Source: Euborellia annulipes (lineage: Eukaryota; Arthropoda; Insecta; Dermaptera; Anisolabididae). Taken from it: DNA of 64,000 bases. Positions 20,620 through 32,470 of this stretch are shown here, in pieces (the stretch's first letter is position 1; each line of letters opens with the position of its first letter). Location: NCBI GenBank assembly GCA_023213315.1, contig JAKCPI010011757.1, positions 62,001 through 126,000 on the forward strand, written 5' to 3'. The position numbers were made by a program, and so were the translations under genes. Under the pieces are notes generated by a model. It did no database searches and was not told the origin of the DNA. It was given only the letters and a program-made list of their open reading frames with translations.

Positions 20620-21690
20620 CTCAAAAACATCAGTAAAATGTATAATACTTGAAACAATTTTCACGAAAAACTTTTCTAATGTACTTTTTAAAGGGCATAT
20701 AAAAATAGTTGATTTATTAATTATAATCTAAATTGTTAAAGCCAATTTTGTGAAAATTAAAAAAAAAAACTGAAAAAGTACATCAGTAAAGTGTACTTCA
20801 AACAAATTTCACGAAAAATTTTATTGATATACATTTTAAAGAGCATTGATTTATGAATTTTAACCAAAATGGGAAAATATTTTCAACACCGTTACCATGG
20901 CAACGATTTTTGCTATCTCACAAAGAGTAAAGTGTGGTTCATCAAATTTCAAGAGCAAAATGAGAATATTACAATAATTTTAAAGAGCATGTAAAAAATA
21001 ATTGATTTTTGAATTTTAATAAAAATCTTTTGAGAGAATTTCGAGAGAGTTGTAAAAACTGAAAAAGTACATCAGTAAAGTGCTAGTACTTTTTGGCCGA
21101 TTTTGTTTAAAAGCTTATTTTCACCCCTTGGGGTGGGTTCAAGGACAGATTCAAGGGCCCCCGGAGGTAAAGGGTGTAATTACCCACCTATTTTTTTTTC
21201 GAAAAAAAAATTTATTTTTAATGTAAAATTTTAAAAATTAATACTTAAAAATTTGATTTGTAATTATATTCTGGCAAACAAGTACAGAATGTTTATATAA
21301 ATGTTGTTTATATTAATGTTATTCATATTAATGTTTTTATATTCATGTTATTTATATGAATGTTATTTGTATGTACTCTTTTATGTTGGTAATAGCCACT
21401 GGCCGCCGAAAATATATTTAAAAAAAAAAAAGTACAGAATGCAATAGAAAAAATTGTGTGATGTGCGAAGAGTCACACCAGATTACCCCCCCCCCCCGAG
21501 AAACACCTCTGGATCTGCCCTTGGGTGGGTGTGCCTAACTCAAATATAAAATCTCAACCTCTTAGCTCTTTTCGTTCCTGAGATATTTTGTTCACAGACA
21601 GACTCTCAGACAGACCTACTATTTTGGACTCAGGGGACCTCAAAATATGTATATCCATTAAAATTTCGACATCGAATTTTTGGGAAAGTA
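20620..21690 (+). mobile_element. HP1 element, copy 5 (internally duplicated and interrupted)
   Basis: The 5' hairpin is missing. Segments of the middle region appear repeatedly: the AAAGAGCAT...AATTGATTTATGAATTTTAA block occurs three times between 20680 and 21020, and the CTGAAAAAGTACATCAGTAAAG block twice. An X-box, GTTACCATGGCAAC, lies at 20891-20904. A hAT-type MITE splits the copy at 21140-21523. After it come TCTCAACCTCTTAGCTC, a CAGACAGACTCTC microsatellite remnant and TCAGGGGACCTCAAAATATG. The copy stops before the 3' hairpin. Confidence 0.8.
21140..21523. mobile_element. hAT-type MITE-B nested in HP1, copy 1
   Basis: A 384-bp element with imperfect inverted ends CAAGGACAGATTCAAGGG and CTCTGGATCTGCCCTTG, flanked by octamers GGTGGGTT (21132) and GGTGGGTG (21524) that differ at one base. 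It lies in the CCTTGGGGTGGGTGTGCC part of HP1. Just inside the right end is a reversed piece of the HP1 5' terminus (about 21450-21484, ending GAGTCACACCAGATTA). The related copy at 52448-52727 has the same piece, so the fragment was captured before this MITE spread. Confidence 0.82.
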
Positions 21691-23950
21691 ATAAATAAAA
21701 TAAATAGCCTCAAATAAGTGAGAAAATAAACGAAAAAATACAAACTGAATTTCGGACAAATGAAAAGAAGAAGAAAATGTAAAAAAAGTCATTATGGGCT
21801 TGAATATAAGTCATAGATAAAAAAAAAGCAGAGACAAGTGATTGGTTTGAAGTGGAGTAGAGAGGAAAATGAAAAAGGTTCCGTTAGGCATAGATGATCA
21901 TGGGGAAGCTTAACACCCAACAATAAACACTCAATTTATTTTAAAATATTTTATATCAATGGTCAAAAATATATCATGTATCAATCCATATAATCCTTTC
22001 TCTCTATTATGCTAGTAAAATGGGGATAAATATTGACCTGATGAGAGCCAATGAATGAGGGATGGATTTTAGGATAGCTAATTAGCTCGTTTTTATCCAT
22101 CCTTTGTTGAAAATGCCGTAAATAAATTCAATTCCCTAAAACGTTTGAAATCCTATTTTATTTATGTTGGGTTATTATACACAAATTATGTTGATTGTAT
22201 AAATTTTATTTATACCATCTATACTCGTATGAATGTTGCATGATGTTGATGATGATTCAACAAACATATTCATTTTAATTATTTTAGTTTATCTATATGA
22301 TTTATATTAGTTTCAGAAAAACCAAATTTAACAGAGGAATTAAATTGTAAAGATGATTAGTAAATAAATGATGTAAAATTAACGGTAATTGCTTGATTAT
22401 CTATAGCTGGTGTGGAATTAAAAGATAAAATTGGTTTCAAATAAAAGGGATTGAAATTTTCACAGTTAAGATAATAAAAAAAATTTTAAACATATTTCTC
22501 ACTCCATAGATTAAAATGGTCAAATTAGAGGACAAAATTATTTTTTGTTTCATAAATTTCATACACATATTTCTTTATGAAACATTTTACTAAAATTTTC
22601 CAGATTTGAATTTTTTCTAATCGCAATTTTTTTGTGTGTGAATGCGGGTGTAAATGAGAAAAAAGTGTGAATGTTAAAAAAAAAAAAAAAGCTCTCATCA
22701 TTAGGATATGAATCTTCATTCTGCATTTTAAATAGCAACAAAAAAAAGATATATTTTTCTATTGTTAAAAATATGGGTGAAAGAGTGGAAAATGGTATAA
22801 AATGTTTAAGAAAAAAATAAAAACAAGATAATTATTCTTTCTATTGTGACTTCCTATAAAAATTCTGAGCCGTTACTAGGGTGGGATAAGAGATGACCTT
22901 CCCCGGGAACAGTTACTGACACGGGAAAAAGTGGTAAGATGTATAAAAAAAAAATATTACATATATTTGGGTAATTCGTAAAAATAATAAAAATTAAAAA
23001 TTGGGCTAAGCTGCTATGTTAAGAGTTTGATTTATTCTAAAGGTCATCCCTCTCGCTCGCCGGGTTTGAATATATTTTTGTTTTTTATTTATTTTCTATA
23101 TACAGTAGTACTGGTAATGGAATTTTGTGGTTGCTCAGTCATCTTCTTTCCTTTTGAAAAAGTCATTCTACTAGTTTGCCTCTCTTTGAAAGGACAAATA
23201 CTAAAGTTTTATTGTCAAAAATAATTTGATTTTAATAACTTCTAAAAAATAAAGTTTCTTTTCTTCTTTTTTTTTTTTTTTTTTGTTTACTTTTTCTTTA
23301 TTCTTTCTTCTTTTGTGTATTATTCGAATTAAGAACTTATAAAAATATATATTCATTTAGAATTGTGAGGGCGGTAGTCATTTTGTTTTTTAATTATTAT
23401 TTTACATGATGTGTTATGTAAATAGCGCGTCGGTGTATAATAACTGCAAATTACGATTCCTTTAATGTAAAGACTTTTATTTTAATATGAATATTAATTA
23501 ATTATTTTTTTGCTATTAATTTTGACCAAAAACATATGTTTTTCCACATTTGTTTGCGAAAATGTTGTGCGAATAGCATTTTGTATTGCAATTAGCCACA
23601 CGCGTGTTTAGAAATATATAGAAAGATGCGAAAGAGTGAAAGAGAGAGGGAGAGAGGCGTAGGCGGACCAGTTGGCCATTTGCAAACCATTCCTTTATAA
23701 ATAAATGGACACACACAAACACACAGAGAAGTTTTGCACATCCATAAAAACATAAAGAGAATATCTGAGTTGTTAACATTTCGCATGTGGAAAAAGGAGG
23801 GGAAGGGATGGGATGGTGGGGGTGAAGAGCAAAAATCGCATAAGAGAATATGAAAAAGTTGCTAAAAAGAGAGAGAAACATTTTCGAATAAAGTGGAAAA
23901 TGTTTTGGTTTTTATTAACAACGTATATGACTCCAATTATTAAATATTTT
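21691..23950. other. AT-rich DNA with a SINE-1 tail fragment
   Basis: At about 22632-22691 GTGTGTGAATGCGGG...GAATGAGAAAAAAGTGTGAA-type sequence with a following A-run matches the SINE-1 3' tail. A more GC-rich patch at 22865-22940 and a purine-rich patch with GAGAGA words at about 23630-23665 were seen, with no gene attributable. T-run at about 23269-23284. Confidence 0.5.
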
Positions 23951-24612
23951 TACTTTCTCTTACCTCTGTATATATGTTAATATATATATAGAGAGAAAGT
24001 ATTGGATTCATGTCAAAAATTCGATGTCGAGATTTTGATGCATCTTCACGTTTTGAGGTCCCCTGAATCCAAAAAAGTGGTTTTTGCGACATGGTCTGTC
24101 TGTGTGTGTGTGTGTGTGTCTGTGTTCACTTTTAAGCATGAAGGAATTGAGCTACGAGGCTGAAATTTTATATTTAAGTTAAACACCCCCCGGGACCGGA
24201 AAAATAAGCTTTTAATCAAAATCGGCCATAGAGTACTAGTACTTTACTGATGTACTTTTTCAGTTTTTTTGATTTTCTCAAAATTCGCTCTAACGATTTT
24301 GATTAAAATTCAAAAATCAATTATTTTTTAGATGCTCTTTCAAATGTATATTCTCGTTTTGCCCTGAAAATTTTTTGAAGCACACTTTACTCTTGGGCTT
24401 CATAGGAAAGATAGGAGAAATGGTTGCCATGGTTACAAAATATACTAAATATTTTCCCATACTTATAAATTTTACATCTGAATTCAAATATTCCCTACTG
24501 CCGGGAACTAAAAACATGTCGACACAAAAAATCTGGTGTGACAAGCACAGTACACGACTTTCGATTACCGAAGGTAAGAGAAAGTTGTGTGCTCTGCGCC
24601 AGTCACACCAGA
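23951..24612 (-). mobile_element. HP1 element, copy 6 (intact, minus strand)
   Basis: A complete reversed copy of 662 bp. From the right: 5' hairpin ending at 24612, an X-box read on plus as GTTGCCATGGTTAC (24423-24436), the core AGTACTAGTACTTTACTG (about 24233), a (GT)n microsatellite (24101-24118), CGTTTTGAGGTCCCC, and the 3' hairpin TACTTTCTCT...AGAGAGAAAGTA (23951-24004). The flanking bases are T at the left and TTT at the right. A 157-codon open frame crosses it, but the same frame is broken in other copies, so it is not a conserved protein. Confidence 0.92.
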
Positions 24613-24907
24613 TTTTTCTGATTAATATTTTAATGCCATCTAGGAAGATTCTATTTCTATTATATAATGAAAATTTATATAAAAAGTAAAAAGTCAAGAA
24701 ATTTAGATAACTCTTTAAGTAAATTGATCTTTGAAATAATATTCTTAATGCTCCGGACGGTATAGTGATTTGGTACTTATTCGAACACACGAAAAAGTCT
24801 AGCTGGTATACAGCGCGTCAGAAATGAGCACAGAATATATTAAATTATTAATAATTAATTTAATGAAATTAGATTAAATTAAATAAATAAATTAGAAAAT
24901 TAAAAAA
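24613..24907. other. Unannotated AT-rich DNA
   Basis: A short balanced patch at 24745-24830 (GCTCCGGACGGTATAGTGAT...) has a weak tRNA-like look, but neither a B box nor an inverted repeat could be assigned. Confidence 0.35.
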
Positions 24908-25318
24908 ATAAAGGGTCGGACTAAGCCGAGCGCACAACTTTGCCCACTCACTATTCAAGAAAAAAATATTTGTCCCCCCCCCCTAGAGCCCCCCTAATGG
25001 TCCGATGTTATACATATTATATATAATTTTACTCGGGAGGAAGTCTAGTTTCTGAATATATAAAAAAAAATTATAGGTTATGTATAAAAAAAATATTTGT
25101 CCCCCTCCCCTAGAGCCCCCCTAATGGTCGGATGTTTACCAAAAGCTTTTCAGTTCTTGGGCTCTACCCCTAGTTTATGGGTGCAAAATTTCGAAACAAT
25201 TGAACAAATGGTTTTTGACAATAATTGATTTATGAATTTTAATCAAAATCGTTAGAGTAAATTTCGAAAAAAGTACATCATTAAAGTACTAGTATTCTTT
25301 GGCCAATTTTTACAATAA
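24908..25318 (+). mobile_element. HP2 element joined to HP1 sequence (chimera)
   Basis: The first 300 bp match HP2 at 50881: GGGTCGGACTAAGCCGAGCG, ACAACTTTGCCCA, then two copies of a block with TTTGTCCCCC...CTAGAGCCCCCCTAATGGTC, then ACCAAAAGCTTTTCAGTTCT. From about 25222 the sequence switches to the HP1 middle (AATTGATTTATGAATTTTAA, then AAAGTACTAGTATTCTTTGG). No 3' hairpin follows. The switch indicates recombination or template change between the two families. Confidence 0.75.
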
Positions 25319-25491
25319 TTAAATCAAAGAAGGAAACTTATTAAGTGAGACAGCAAGCATATTACCCCAATAATTTACTCTAATTTGGAACACAAAGTTG
25401 AAAGTTATATATTGGGCGATTATCACACCAAATTTTTGTTAATAATTAAATAACACTTGATATATTTATTTAAAAAGACTGTGAGTGTTCT

Positions 25492-25690
25492 TTATTGGTG
25501 AGGCCAAACATCCCATGGCCTCCGGGAATCGAACCCAGGATCTCCAGCCTTTCCGGGACATATTTTTATTGGAGTAGGTCGAGAGTCCGGTGGCCTGGTG
25601 CAATGGACAGCATGCCTATGCCTTGGAAAGGCTGGAGATCCTGGGTTCGATTCCCGGAGGCCATGGGATGTTTGGCCTCATCAATAAACA
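25492..25690. mobile_element. Inverted pair of SINE-2 tRNA-like heads
   Basis: 25492-25569 (minus) and about 25590-25690 (plus) are reverse complements around a 20-30 bp centre, sharing GAGGCCAAACATCCCATGGC and CTGGAGATCCTGGGTTCGAT. The plus member has an A-box-like TGGCCTGGTGCAATGG and a B box GGGTTCGATTCCC. A 7-bp acceptor-like stem (GTGGCCT with AGGCCAT) and a 5-bp T stem can be drawn, but there is no proper anticodon arm. They are tRNA-derived SINEs, not tRNA genes. Transcribed together they would form a hairpin of about 75 bp. Confidence 0.8.
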
Positions 25691-28600
25691 ACACTGGGGG
25701 TCTTTTGGGTGAGTTGTTAGCTTTTGTAGTGGAACCCTCAGTTTTTTATAGTAAAATATACGATATTTATCATTTATTGTAAAAGAAGTTTCTAGAAGTA
25801 TATATTTGTTATTTTTATATTCTACTTATTTTATCAATAAAATGATGAAATGTTTATATTTATAAAATATGTTATAGGTAGGCTTGATCAGATCTCGTCA
25901 TATTTAGCCCTGAGTTATTTTGAGTAATTTCATATAGATATATGGGGAATTGGAGAAGGTGGTAAAGTGGAAGGTGGGGAGATTTGCTGGTTGTGTGTAT
26001 TATGACTCAAATTACTTCACAATATAAATGTAAAAAGAATATAAATGAATCTGGAATCTATTTTGTATATTCATTATGTCAATCAGGATTATTCGATATA
26101 GGATATATTGAAGTTGTTGAATATTCTTACTTCATCTAAGGTATTGCTGTCTTGTAATAAATATTTGTTTCAAATTGAATGAAATTGTATAATATTGATA
26201 TTAAATATTTATATAAATATTAGTTGATATTTCTTGTCAGGTGAAAATAAAAGATATATTCTTTTGAAATTATCTTTATTTGAGCACACAGTGAATTTGT
26301 CAAAATAGTTGTGAAGATTGGAAAATTGTAATTGTATGTGAAACTAATAAATCTTGTTTATTTTTTGAAAATTTAAATTTGAAAAAAATTAAATTTTATA
26401 TTTAAAATGTATATTAATAATATTTATTTAAATTATGGGTGATAATATAATTTTTATTTTTAATAATTTTTATAAGATGTAATTGGTTGAAACTTCACAA
26501 ACAGAAATGATTTGTCCCGGAGAGGGTTTCTGATTACAAAAAAAGATTTAGGGGTAAATAGGATGAAACGCCCTCAGTCTTGTTAAATATATCTATGACT
26601 AGTTAAGTCCGAATCGAGGTATTTTAAATTATATTATCTTATTCAAATATATAGATCTCGAAAAATATTTAGCTTTTGATACATTTAGCTTACATTTCTG
26701 ATGAACTATGACACATTAGTAGGTAGAAGAAGTTAGTGCTTACCTGAAAAAAAAGAAAATAAAAATTAGTACAGTAACCAAAAAAATTTTCTTATTTAAT
26801 TATTATAATTCTAATTATTTCAAAGAAATCAATTCTAATTGATTTGTAGCTTTTTGAGGATATTTTTAATTATGACTTCAGCAAAGAGTCATAGATCATT
26901 TTTGAGAATTTGTAAATAGAAATGATCATGTCTCTTTTATAATGAAAAAAATAATTAATAATTTTTTTTTTTTTAATTATAATGTTAAATTAATTTCTTT
27001 TTTTTCTTTTTGAAAAAATAATTAATGAATGGTTTTGTAAATATTTATATGGAAATTTTTACACAACGGTTACATGGGTATTATAATTTCACGCGGAAAA
27101 AAATACATTAACGTAAAAATATATTCATAACATTGTGGATTTGAGGTTATCAGTGAGGCAATCAGGTCCGAGGCGCGTGCTCTGATTTAATTATTATGGG
27201 CAGATGACAGGTTTGTCTGGATTCGAGTCTCTGATAGGACAATATGTGTAAAACTCATTTTCATAAATAATTCATCATCGACTGTCAGAAGGGCTGGGTT
27301 TAAAAATAAAGAATTTAAATTTATAATAAACTCTCTCTAGGTTTATTTAAAATATACCTAGCCAAAATATCATTTTTTATTTAAGAAGTCATATTAAAAA
27401 GAGACGTAGTTATTTGGATTTCCTAACAGCTATTTCAAGAAATAATTCTATAAACAAACATATAAGTGTTATTCAATGGTAAATATATTTAATTTAAAAA
27501 TCAATTTACTTGATAGGATATTAAGTTAATAAAAAAAGTATTAATTGTATAAATAATCATAAATCAAACCATAATTTCAATAATAAAACTAATGTATAAT
27601 TTACATTCATTATTAATATGATATAACATTTAAATGTTAATTAAATTTTTTATATTTTCATTAACAATAAATTATAATTTGTTATTTAATTATATATTTA
27701 TTAAGAGCGTTTAAATTAAATTGAATCAATTACAAAACCCATTGATCCATTTATGAATTATTTTCCTATTTCTACCAAATTGAAAGGGAAGTTTTTTTTA
27801 AAGGAACTAGAAAAATAATTTTATAATGAATGAAATTTAAACCAACTACATATAAAATATCATAAACCAAAATATAAATTAATATAAACATTTTTTACCC
27901 TATCTAATGACAAATATCAAATTTTTAAAACCTAATTTTATACCTTACAATTGTGGACTATTTTATGTAAAATAAAAAAAGCTATAAAAACTAAATATGA
28001 ATCATAGTTGAGTCGTCTAGGTATTGTAGTCCTCATTCTGATGTCAAGTTCAGACATTTACCACTTCGAACTAAAAACATCGACAGATTCGCCAACTTCC
28101 CCGCGACTGCGTACTTTATTCTACATGACACTTTCCCTGCTTTCTACACATCCATGGATTTCATAAAATGACTTAATCTAATTGATTAATGTACCTATTA
28201 TTTCTAGTGAAAATATAAAAATCAAGCCATCTGAAATTTTATTTATTAAACAAGATGGTACCGATTTACTCTCGAAAAGAACATACCAAGGGAGGCATGA
28301 AAATTTTTTTCTAAAATAATTATTAACATCTTAATTATAATGAAAAGAAAGAAGTGAATGATAAAGAACAGAAATCTGACTAGCTGGCATAAAAAGCCCT
28401 TTGTACATACGAGTATTTTAAGATATCAGACTAGAAGAAAAAACAACGGGAAATATCTATGTGGTGAAAAAAAAAATTTATAACGCAAAAAGTGTAAGAA
28501 CAAAGAAAAAAAATTTATTTGAGTATACACCATGTCTCACAGTCCTACCTCTTCATTGAGAAGTTCTTAATCAAATTTTTGTATTATTTGATATTATTGG

Positions 28601-30029
28601 ATTAGAAACTCAATATTAAAAAAATATTGGAAGTAAAATTATTATTGATTACTAAACTTTCTCTTCTATTGATATTTTAAATTTTAATGGAGAAAGCAAC
28701 ATCAGCCATCAAAACTTTCATTAAACATTTTAGAAAATGAAATTATAATTTGGATATTTTATAAATTAAAGGGGAGAAGATATTTCACGAATCCTTCCAA
28801 TTTCTTTAATTATTTAATTAAATTCAATATCCGAAATGCATTAAATTTAATCTATTAAGATACGAATCCCTCTCTCTCTCTCTCTCTCTTAACTAAAACC
28901 GCATTGCGATCGTTTCAGAGTTTTAATTAGATCCTGATAATAGAATGAATAAACTTGTACGTTTTATTAGAAATAAATAAATTTTTAAAAACATCCTCTG
29001 GCGGGTTAAAACCTAACGAGTCTAGTTAATTTTCATTAAGAGCAAAATGATGCTGCGATTCAATTAGAATATACTATTCAATCTCAGAAAGGTTAGAAAC
29101 ACTCAATATTAGTTTAAAGGAAAATTAAATTTTGGCTTAACTCCTATACATATAAATTCCTATTTTAAATTCATTTTATAACATCATCAAGTTCTTCTTC
29201 AAAGCTGAATATCATATCTCACATTTTATTTTATTATTTAAAATAAAATTCCTTAATAATTATATTACTTTAAGAGAGACTACGCCTATTAATTATAATT
29301 ATTAAAGTTGCCAATTTTTTGTTTTGTAACTTCGGAGAGACCTCTGACCTTAGTATAATAATATCAGAGTAAAACAGACAAGACCCAATTTGTTAAGACT
29401 ATCTAAACAATAGCTTCATTCTGTGTATATTAAGGAGAAAGTAAAGGTATCCGGTAAAACCGACCTTCCTTATATTTAAATAAAATTAATATCACATATC
29501 GAAAAATATTCTCGTTAGATATAAAATCTTTAGTCCTTAAAAGGACACTATAGTGAAAATGAAATAAAGATATCGTTCATGCTTTCAGCAGAGTACTCTT
29601 TTCATCTGTCGCATTTGCGAATTTTAATACTTAATAGAAATGAAGTCATAATTTCTAATATCAAATTTACGCTGAACATAGTTTAGTTTAATGAAAATTT
29701 TTTAAATTTACCTTATCAAAAAAATTTAGATCATAATTGATTAATTCAATTAACATTAAAATAAGGTTTATGTTCAGTGAAATAGACTAAAATAGACTAA
29801 TGATTATTATAATCACTTTTAATTATTATTTTTATTAGGCCTATATTATTATTATATGAAAATTATAATAATTCTAACTGAAATAATTTTCAGTTAGAAT
29901 ATAAGCCTATCTATGAAATATAATATAATTAAATTATAAACAATTCTGGTTTAATAGAATATTTAAAATGAATAGTTTTATTTTTTTTTTTAATGTAAAA
30001 ATAATACAGTATTAATAGAAAAAAAAAGT
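25691..30029. other. Least repetitive stretch; possible cis-regulatory DNA
   Basis: About 4.3 kb with few mobile elements. A SINE-2 tail (TTGTTAAATATATCTATGAC) is at 26582-26640. A diverged segment at about 26130-26330 matches 31350-31560. At 27120-27300 a more balanced segment has TAATTATT (27187), TGACAG (27205) and CTGTCA (27282), words bound by homeodomain and TALE factors. At 28171-28190 ACTTAATCTAATTGATTAAT is a homeodomain-like cluster. A (CT)n run lies at about 28868-28889. No exon could be defined. Confidence 0.35.
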
Positions 30030-31216
30030 TAAAGTGGGCTTAAAACAGTTTTGATGGCGAAATGAGAATATAAATTTTAAAGAGCTTCTAATAGATATAT
30101 GAATTTTAATCATAAGTATTAGACTCAATTTTGAGAAAATGAAAAAAACTGAAAAAGTACTTCAGTAAGGTACTAGTACTTGTAAGCCGATTTTGTTTAA
30201 AAGTTTCCTGTTACGTCTCATGGGTGTGTTAAATATAAACAACCTTCCAGCTCTTTTGTTCATTGAGATATTTTGTTTATAGAAAGACACACACAAACAG
30301 AGAGAGAGACAGACGATTTTGCGTTCCCCACATTTTTGGAGTCAGGGGATCTATATATGTCGTAGACAGATCGTGAAATTAGACAGTTCATGAACTGTCT
30401 AGACATTTCATGAACTGCAGCCAGATCGTGTAATGGTCAAACAGTTACATGATGTGGCTAAAAATTTTAGACAGTTCATGAAATGCAATTGGGCCTTAGA
30501 CAGATCGTGTAATGCTCGAGAATTACATGAAATGTCTAAATTTTTTAGACAGTTCATGAACTGCCTAACAGCAGTTTTGCCGATCGTGTACTGTTTGTAA
30601 TTTAATGCAATAAATCTAAAAAAAAAAATTATATTTTTTCGAAAATCAAAAAAAAGGGCTTCTATAAGTTGTAGACATTTTAAATAGCTTTAATTTAAAA
30701 AAAATTGAGGTAGATAGCTTCAAATTTGTGGCCGCTGAAATCTCCCAAAATTAGAACCCCGAGACGCGCACCTTAACTCAAGATTTACAAAGTGAGGAAG
30801 ATTTGAAAAATTTAGTAATAGATAATAATAATAATATTGAAAAAAATTGACTTTTTTCGAGATCTTTATTTGCTTTACAAACAGTACACGATCGGCAAAA
30901 CTGCTGTTAGGCAGTTCATGAACTGCCTAAAAAATTTAGACATTTCATGTAATTCTCGAGCATTACACGATCTGTCTAAGGCCCAATTGCATTTCATGAA
31001 CTGTCTAAAATTTTTAGCCAGATCATGTAACTGTTTGACCATTACACGATCTGGCTGCAGTTCATGAAATGTCTAGACAGTTCATGAACTGTCTAATTTC
31101 ACGATCTGTCTACGACATATATATGCATCAAAATCTCGACATCGAATTTTTGACATGAATCCAATTACTTTCTCTCTATATACGGTATATATACCTATGT
31201 AAGTAAGAGAAAGTAA
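30030..31216 (+). mobile_element. HP1 element, copy 8 (5'-truncated, interrupted)
   Basis: It starts within the middle region (GGCGAAATGAGAATATAAAT), continues through AAAAAGTACTTCAGTAAGGT, the CA/GA microsatellite at about 30285-30314 and GGAGTCAGGGGATC. It is then interrupted by the 760-bp fold-back element at 30358-31117. It resumes with GCATCAAAATCTCGACATCG and ends with the 3' hairpin TACTTTCTCTC...GTAAGAGAAAGTAA (about 31165-31216). Confidence 0.85.
30358..31117. mobile_element. Fold-back element with 243-bp arms of nested palindromes
   Basis: The arms 30358-30600 and 30875-31117 are reverse complements with about two or three differences. Each arm is built from short palindromic words: AGACAGTTCATGAACTGTCT, AGACATTTCATGAACTGCAG, CAGATCGTGTAAT, TTACATGAAATGTCTA. 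The outer end is GTCGTAGACAGATCGTG. Flanks are (AT)n, so a short duplication (TA to ATATAT) is possible but not certain. The 274-bp centre is A/T-rich except for a GAGACGCGCACCTTAA segment (about 30760) that recurs near 33004. It sits inside HP1 copy 8. No protein is encoded; a 76-codon frame over the right arm is a by-product. Confidence 0.9.
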
Positions 31217-31483
31217 AAATTATTTGTATTATATAACGAAATTATAAACAAAACAGTTATCAAAGCCTGGTAAAAAAAAAAAAAAAAAAAAAAACACTTG
31301 GCTGCCTTATCTTTTGGCGCTTTTCTCTCCTCCGGCAGTAGAGCTCATAGGAATAAACATTTGACTATTTAACTATTAATTGAAAACTATTATTGAAGAA
31401 ATTGATATAATATGATATTAAATATTTGAGAGAAATATTTAAGTGGCTGTTACTCTTGCCAGGTGACAATAAAAGGAGATATT
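31217..31483. repeat. A-run and diverged dispersed repeat
   Basis: A run of about 23 A lies at 31272-31294. From 31350 the sequence resembles 26130-26330 (GATATTAAATATT..., then CAGGTGACAATAAAAG against CAGGTGAAAATAAAAG), an old dispersed repeat of unknown class. Confidence 0.5.
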
Positions 31484-31663
31484 GGTCTCCTCGAAATTAA
31501 ACTCTTTAGTTGAGGAAACAGTTTCCTGGCAACCCCACAATATGACTCAATGCTTTGTCATTTGAGCACACACTCTCGGGACGGATAAATGGACTAATGA
31601 TGGTTATATTTCATTAAAACAGAAACTGTTTCCTCAACAGAGAGTTTCATTTCGTGGAGACTA
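31484..31663. mobile_element. Imperfect inverted repeat, MITE-like
   Basis: The left arm GTCTCCTCGAAATTAAACTC followed by GTTGAGGAAACAGTTTC is matched by the right arm GAAACTGTTTCCTCAAC...TTCGTGGAGAC. The arms are about 40 bp and roughly 85% alike. No duplication is resolved. The left arm overlaps the dispersed repeat shared with 26.2 kb. Confidence 0.6.
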
Positions 31664-32465
31664 ACTACCTGGCTGCTTGCTCCTTTATCCTCTTATTGTT
31701 TTTAACCATTTTGTTCATAACTTTGTTAATACTTATCAAATTTTCACGAATGAATGATTTTTGGAAAGCTAAGGAACTCTAGAATATCGCAAAAATATGT
31801 TGTTTTTTTCGCATTCAGGGATCAGATAATTTGTATTAGGGGTGTCCAAAGTAAAAAATGAAACTTGAAAAATTGAAAACTTATAAAAACTTGAAAAATT
31901 ATATTTTTATATACCTTTAGCCGTTTGCGGAACGACTAAATATCCTCAGATTGGGCCGAGACTTAAAATTTACATGTATTATAAATATCTGCATTTTTAA
32001 TGGGTGTCGCCTTAAAAAAATTCAGGTAATTCAAAATAAGAACCGCTCTAGAGCACATTTTCTATTAACATTTTATTTTCTCTATAGCTCTAAAATTAGA
32101 CCTGATGGAGCAAAACTAATTGCATTCTTGGAATCAGCGCTATTCGATTACTCAGGAATACTTCAAATACCCCGGCTACAAAAAAAAAAAAGTAAAAAAA
32201 GGTATTTTTTGTTCTTCTGTGTTATTATTAATAAATTAAAATACGCCCAGTAGATAGGCAACCATTTCGTTTCTGTTAATTTTCCAAATAAATATACATC
32301 TTTTATGGCTGTGCTTGTGCAGAGGCTTTATAGACGATAGTTAGGGGTAGTCTAAACCTCAAAGAAAGCAACAATAAATAAATGAAAATAATTGGAAACC
32401 TCAGAATTTTTAAATAAATTTTAAGGTAGAAGGTAAGTATAGTCAAATCATTCTGCTCTGTTAAT
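31664..32465. other. Unannotated AT-rich DNA
   Basis: A 100-codon open frame (31951-32253) begins in moderately balanced sequence but ends in lysine-rich low complexity. It has no recognised domain and is not called. Confidence 0.35.
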
Positions 32466-32470
32466 TCCTC

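Noticed and set aside
24317..24790. 157-codon minus-strand frame
   Set aside because: It spans HP1 copy 6 and flanking DNA; other HP1 copies do not keep the frame.
25598..25674. tRNA gene
   Set aside because: Acceptor-like and T stems can be drawn, but the anticodon arm cannot, and the sequence recurs as a dispersed SINE head.
30374..30600. CRISPR-like array of repeated palindromic words
   Set aside because: Repeats are unevenly spaced, mirrored in an inverted arm, and the genome is eukaryotic; it is a fold-back element.
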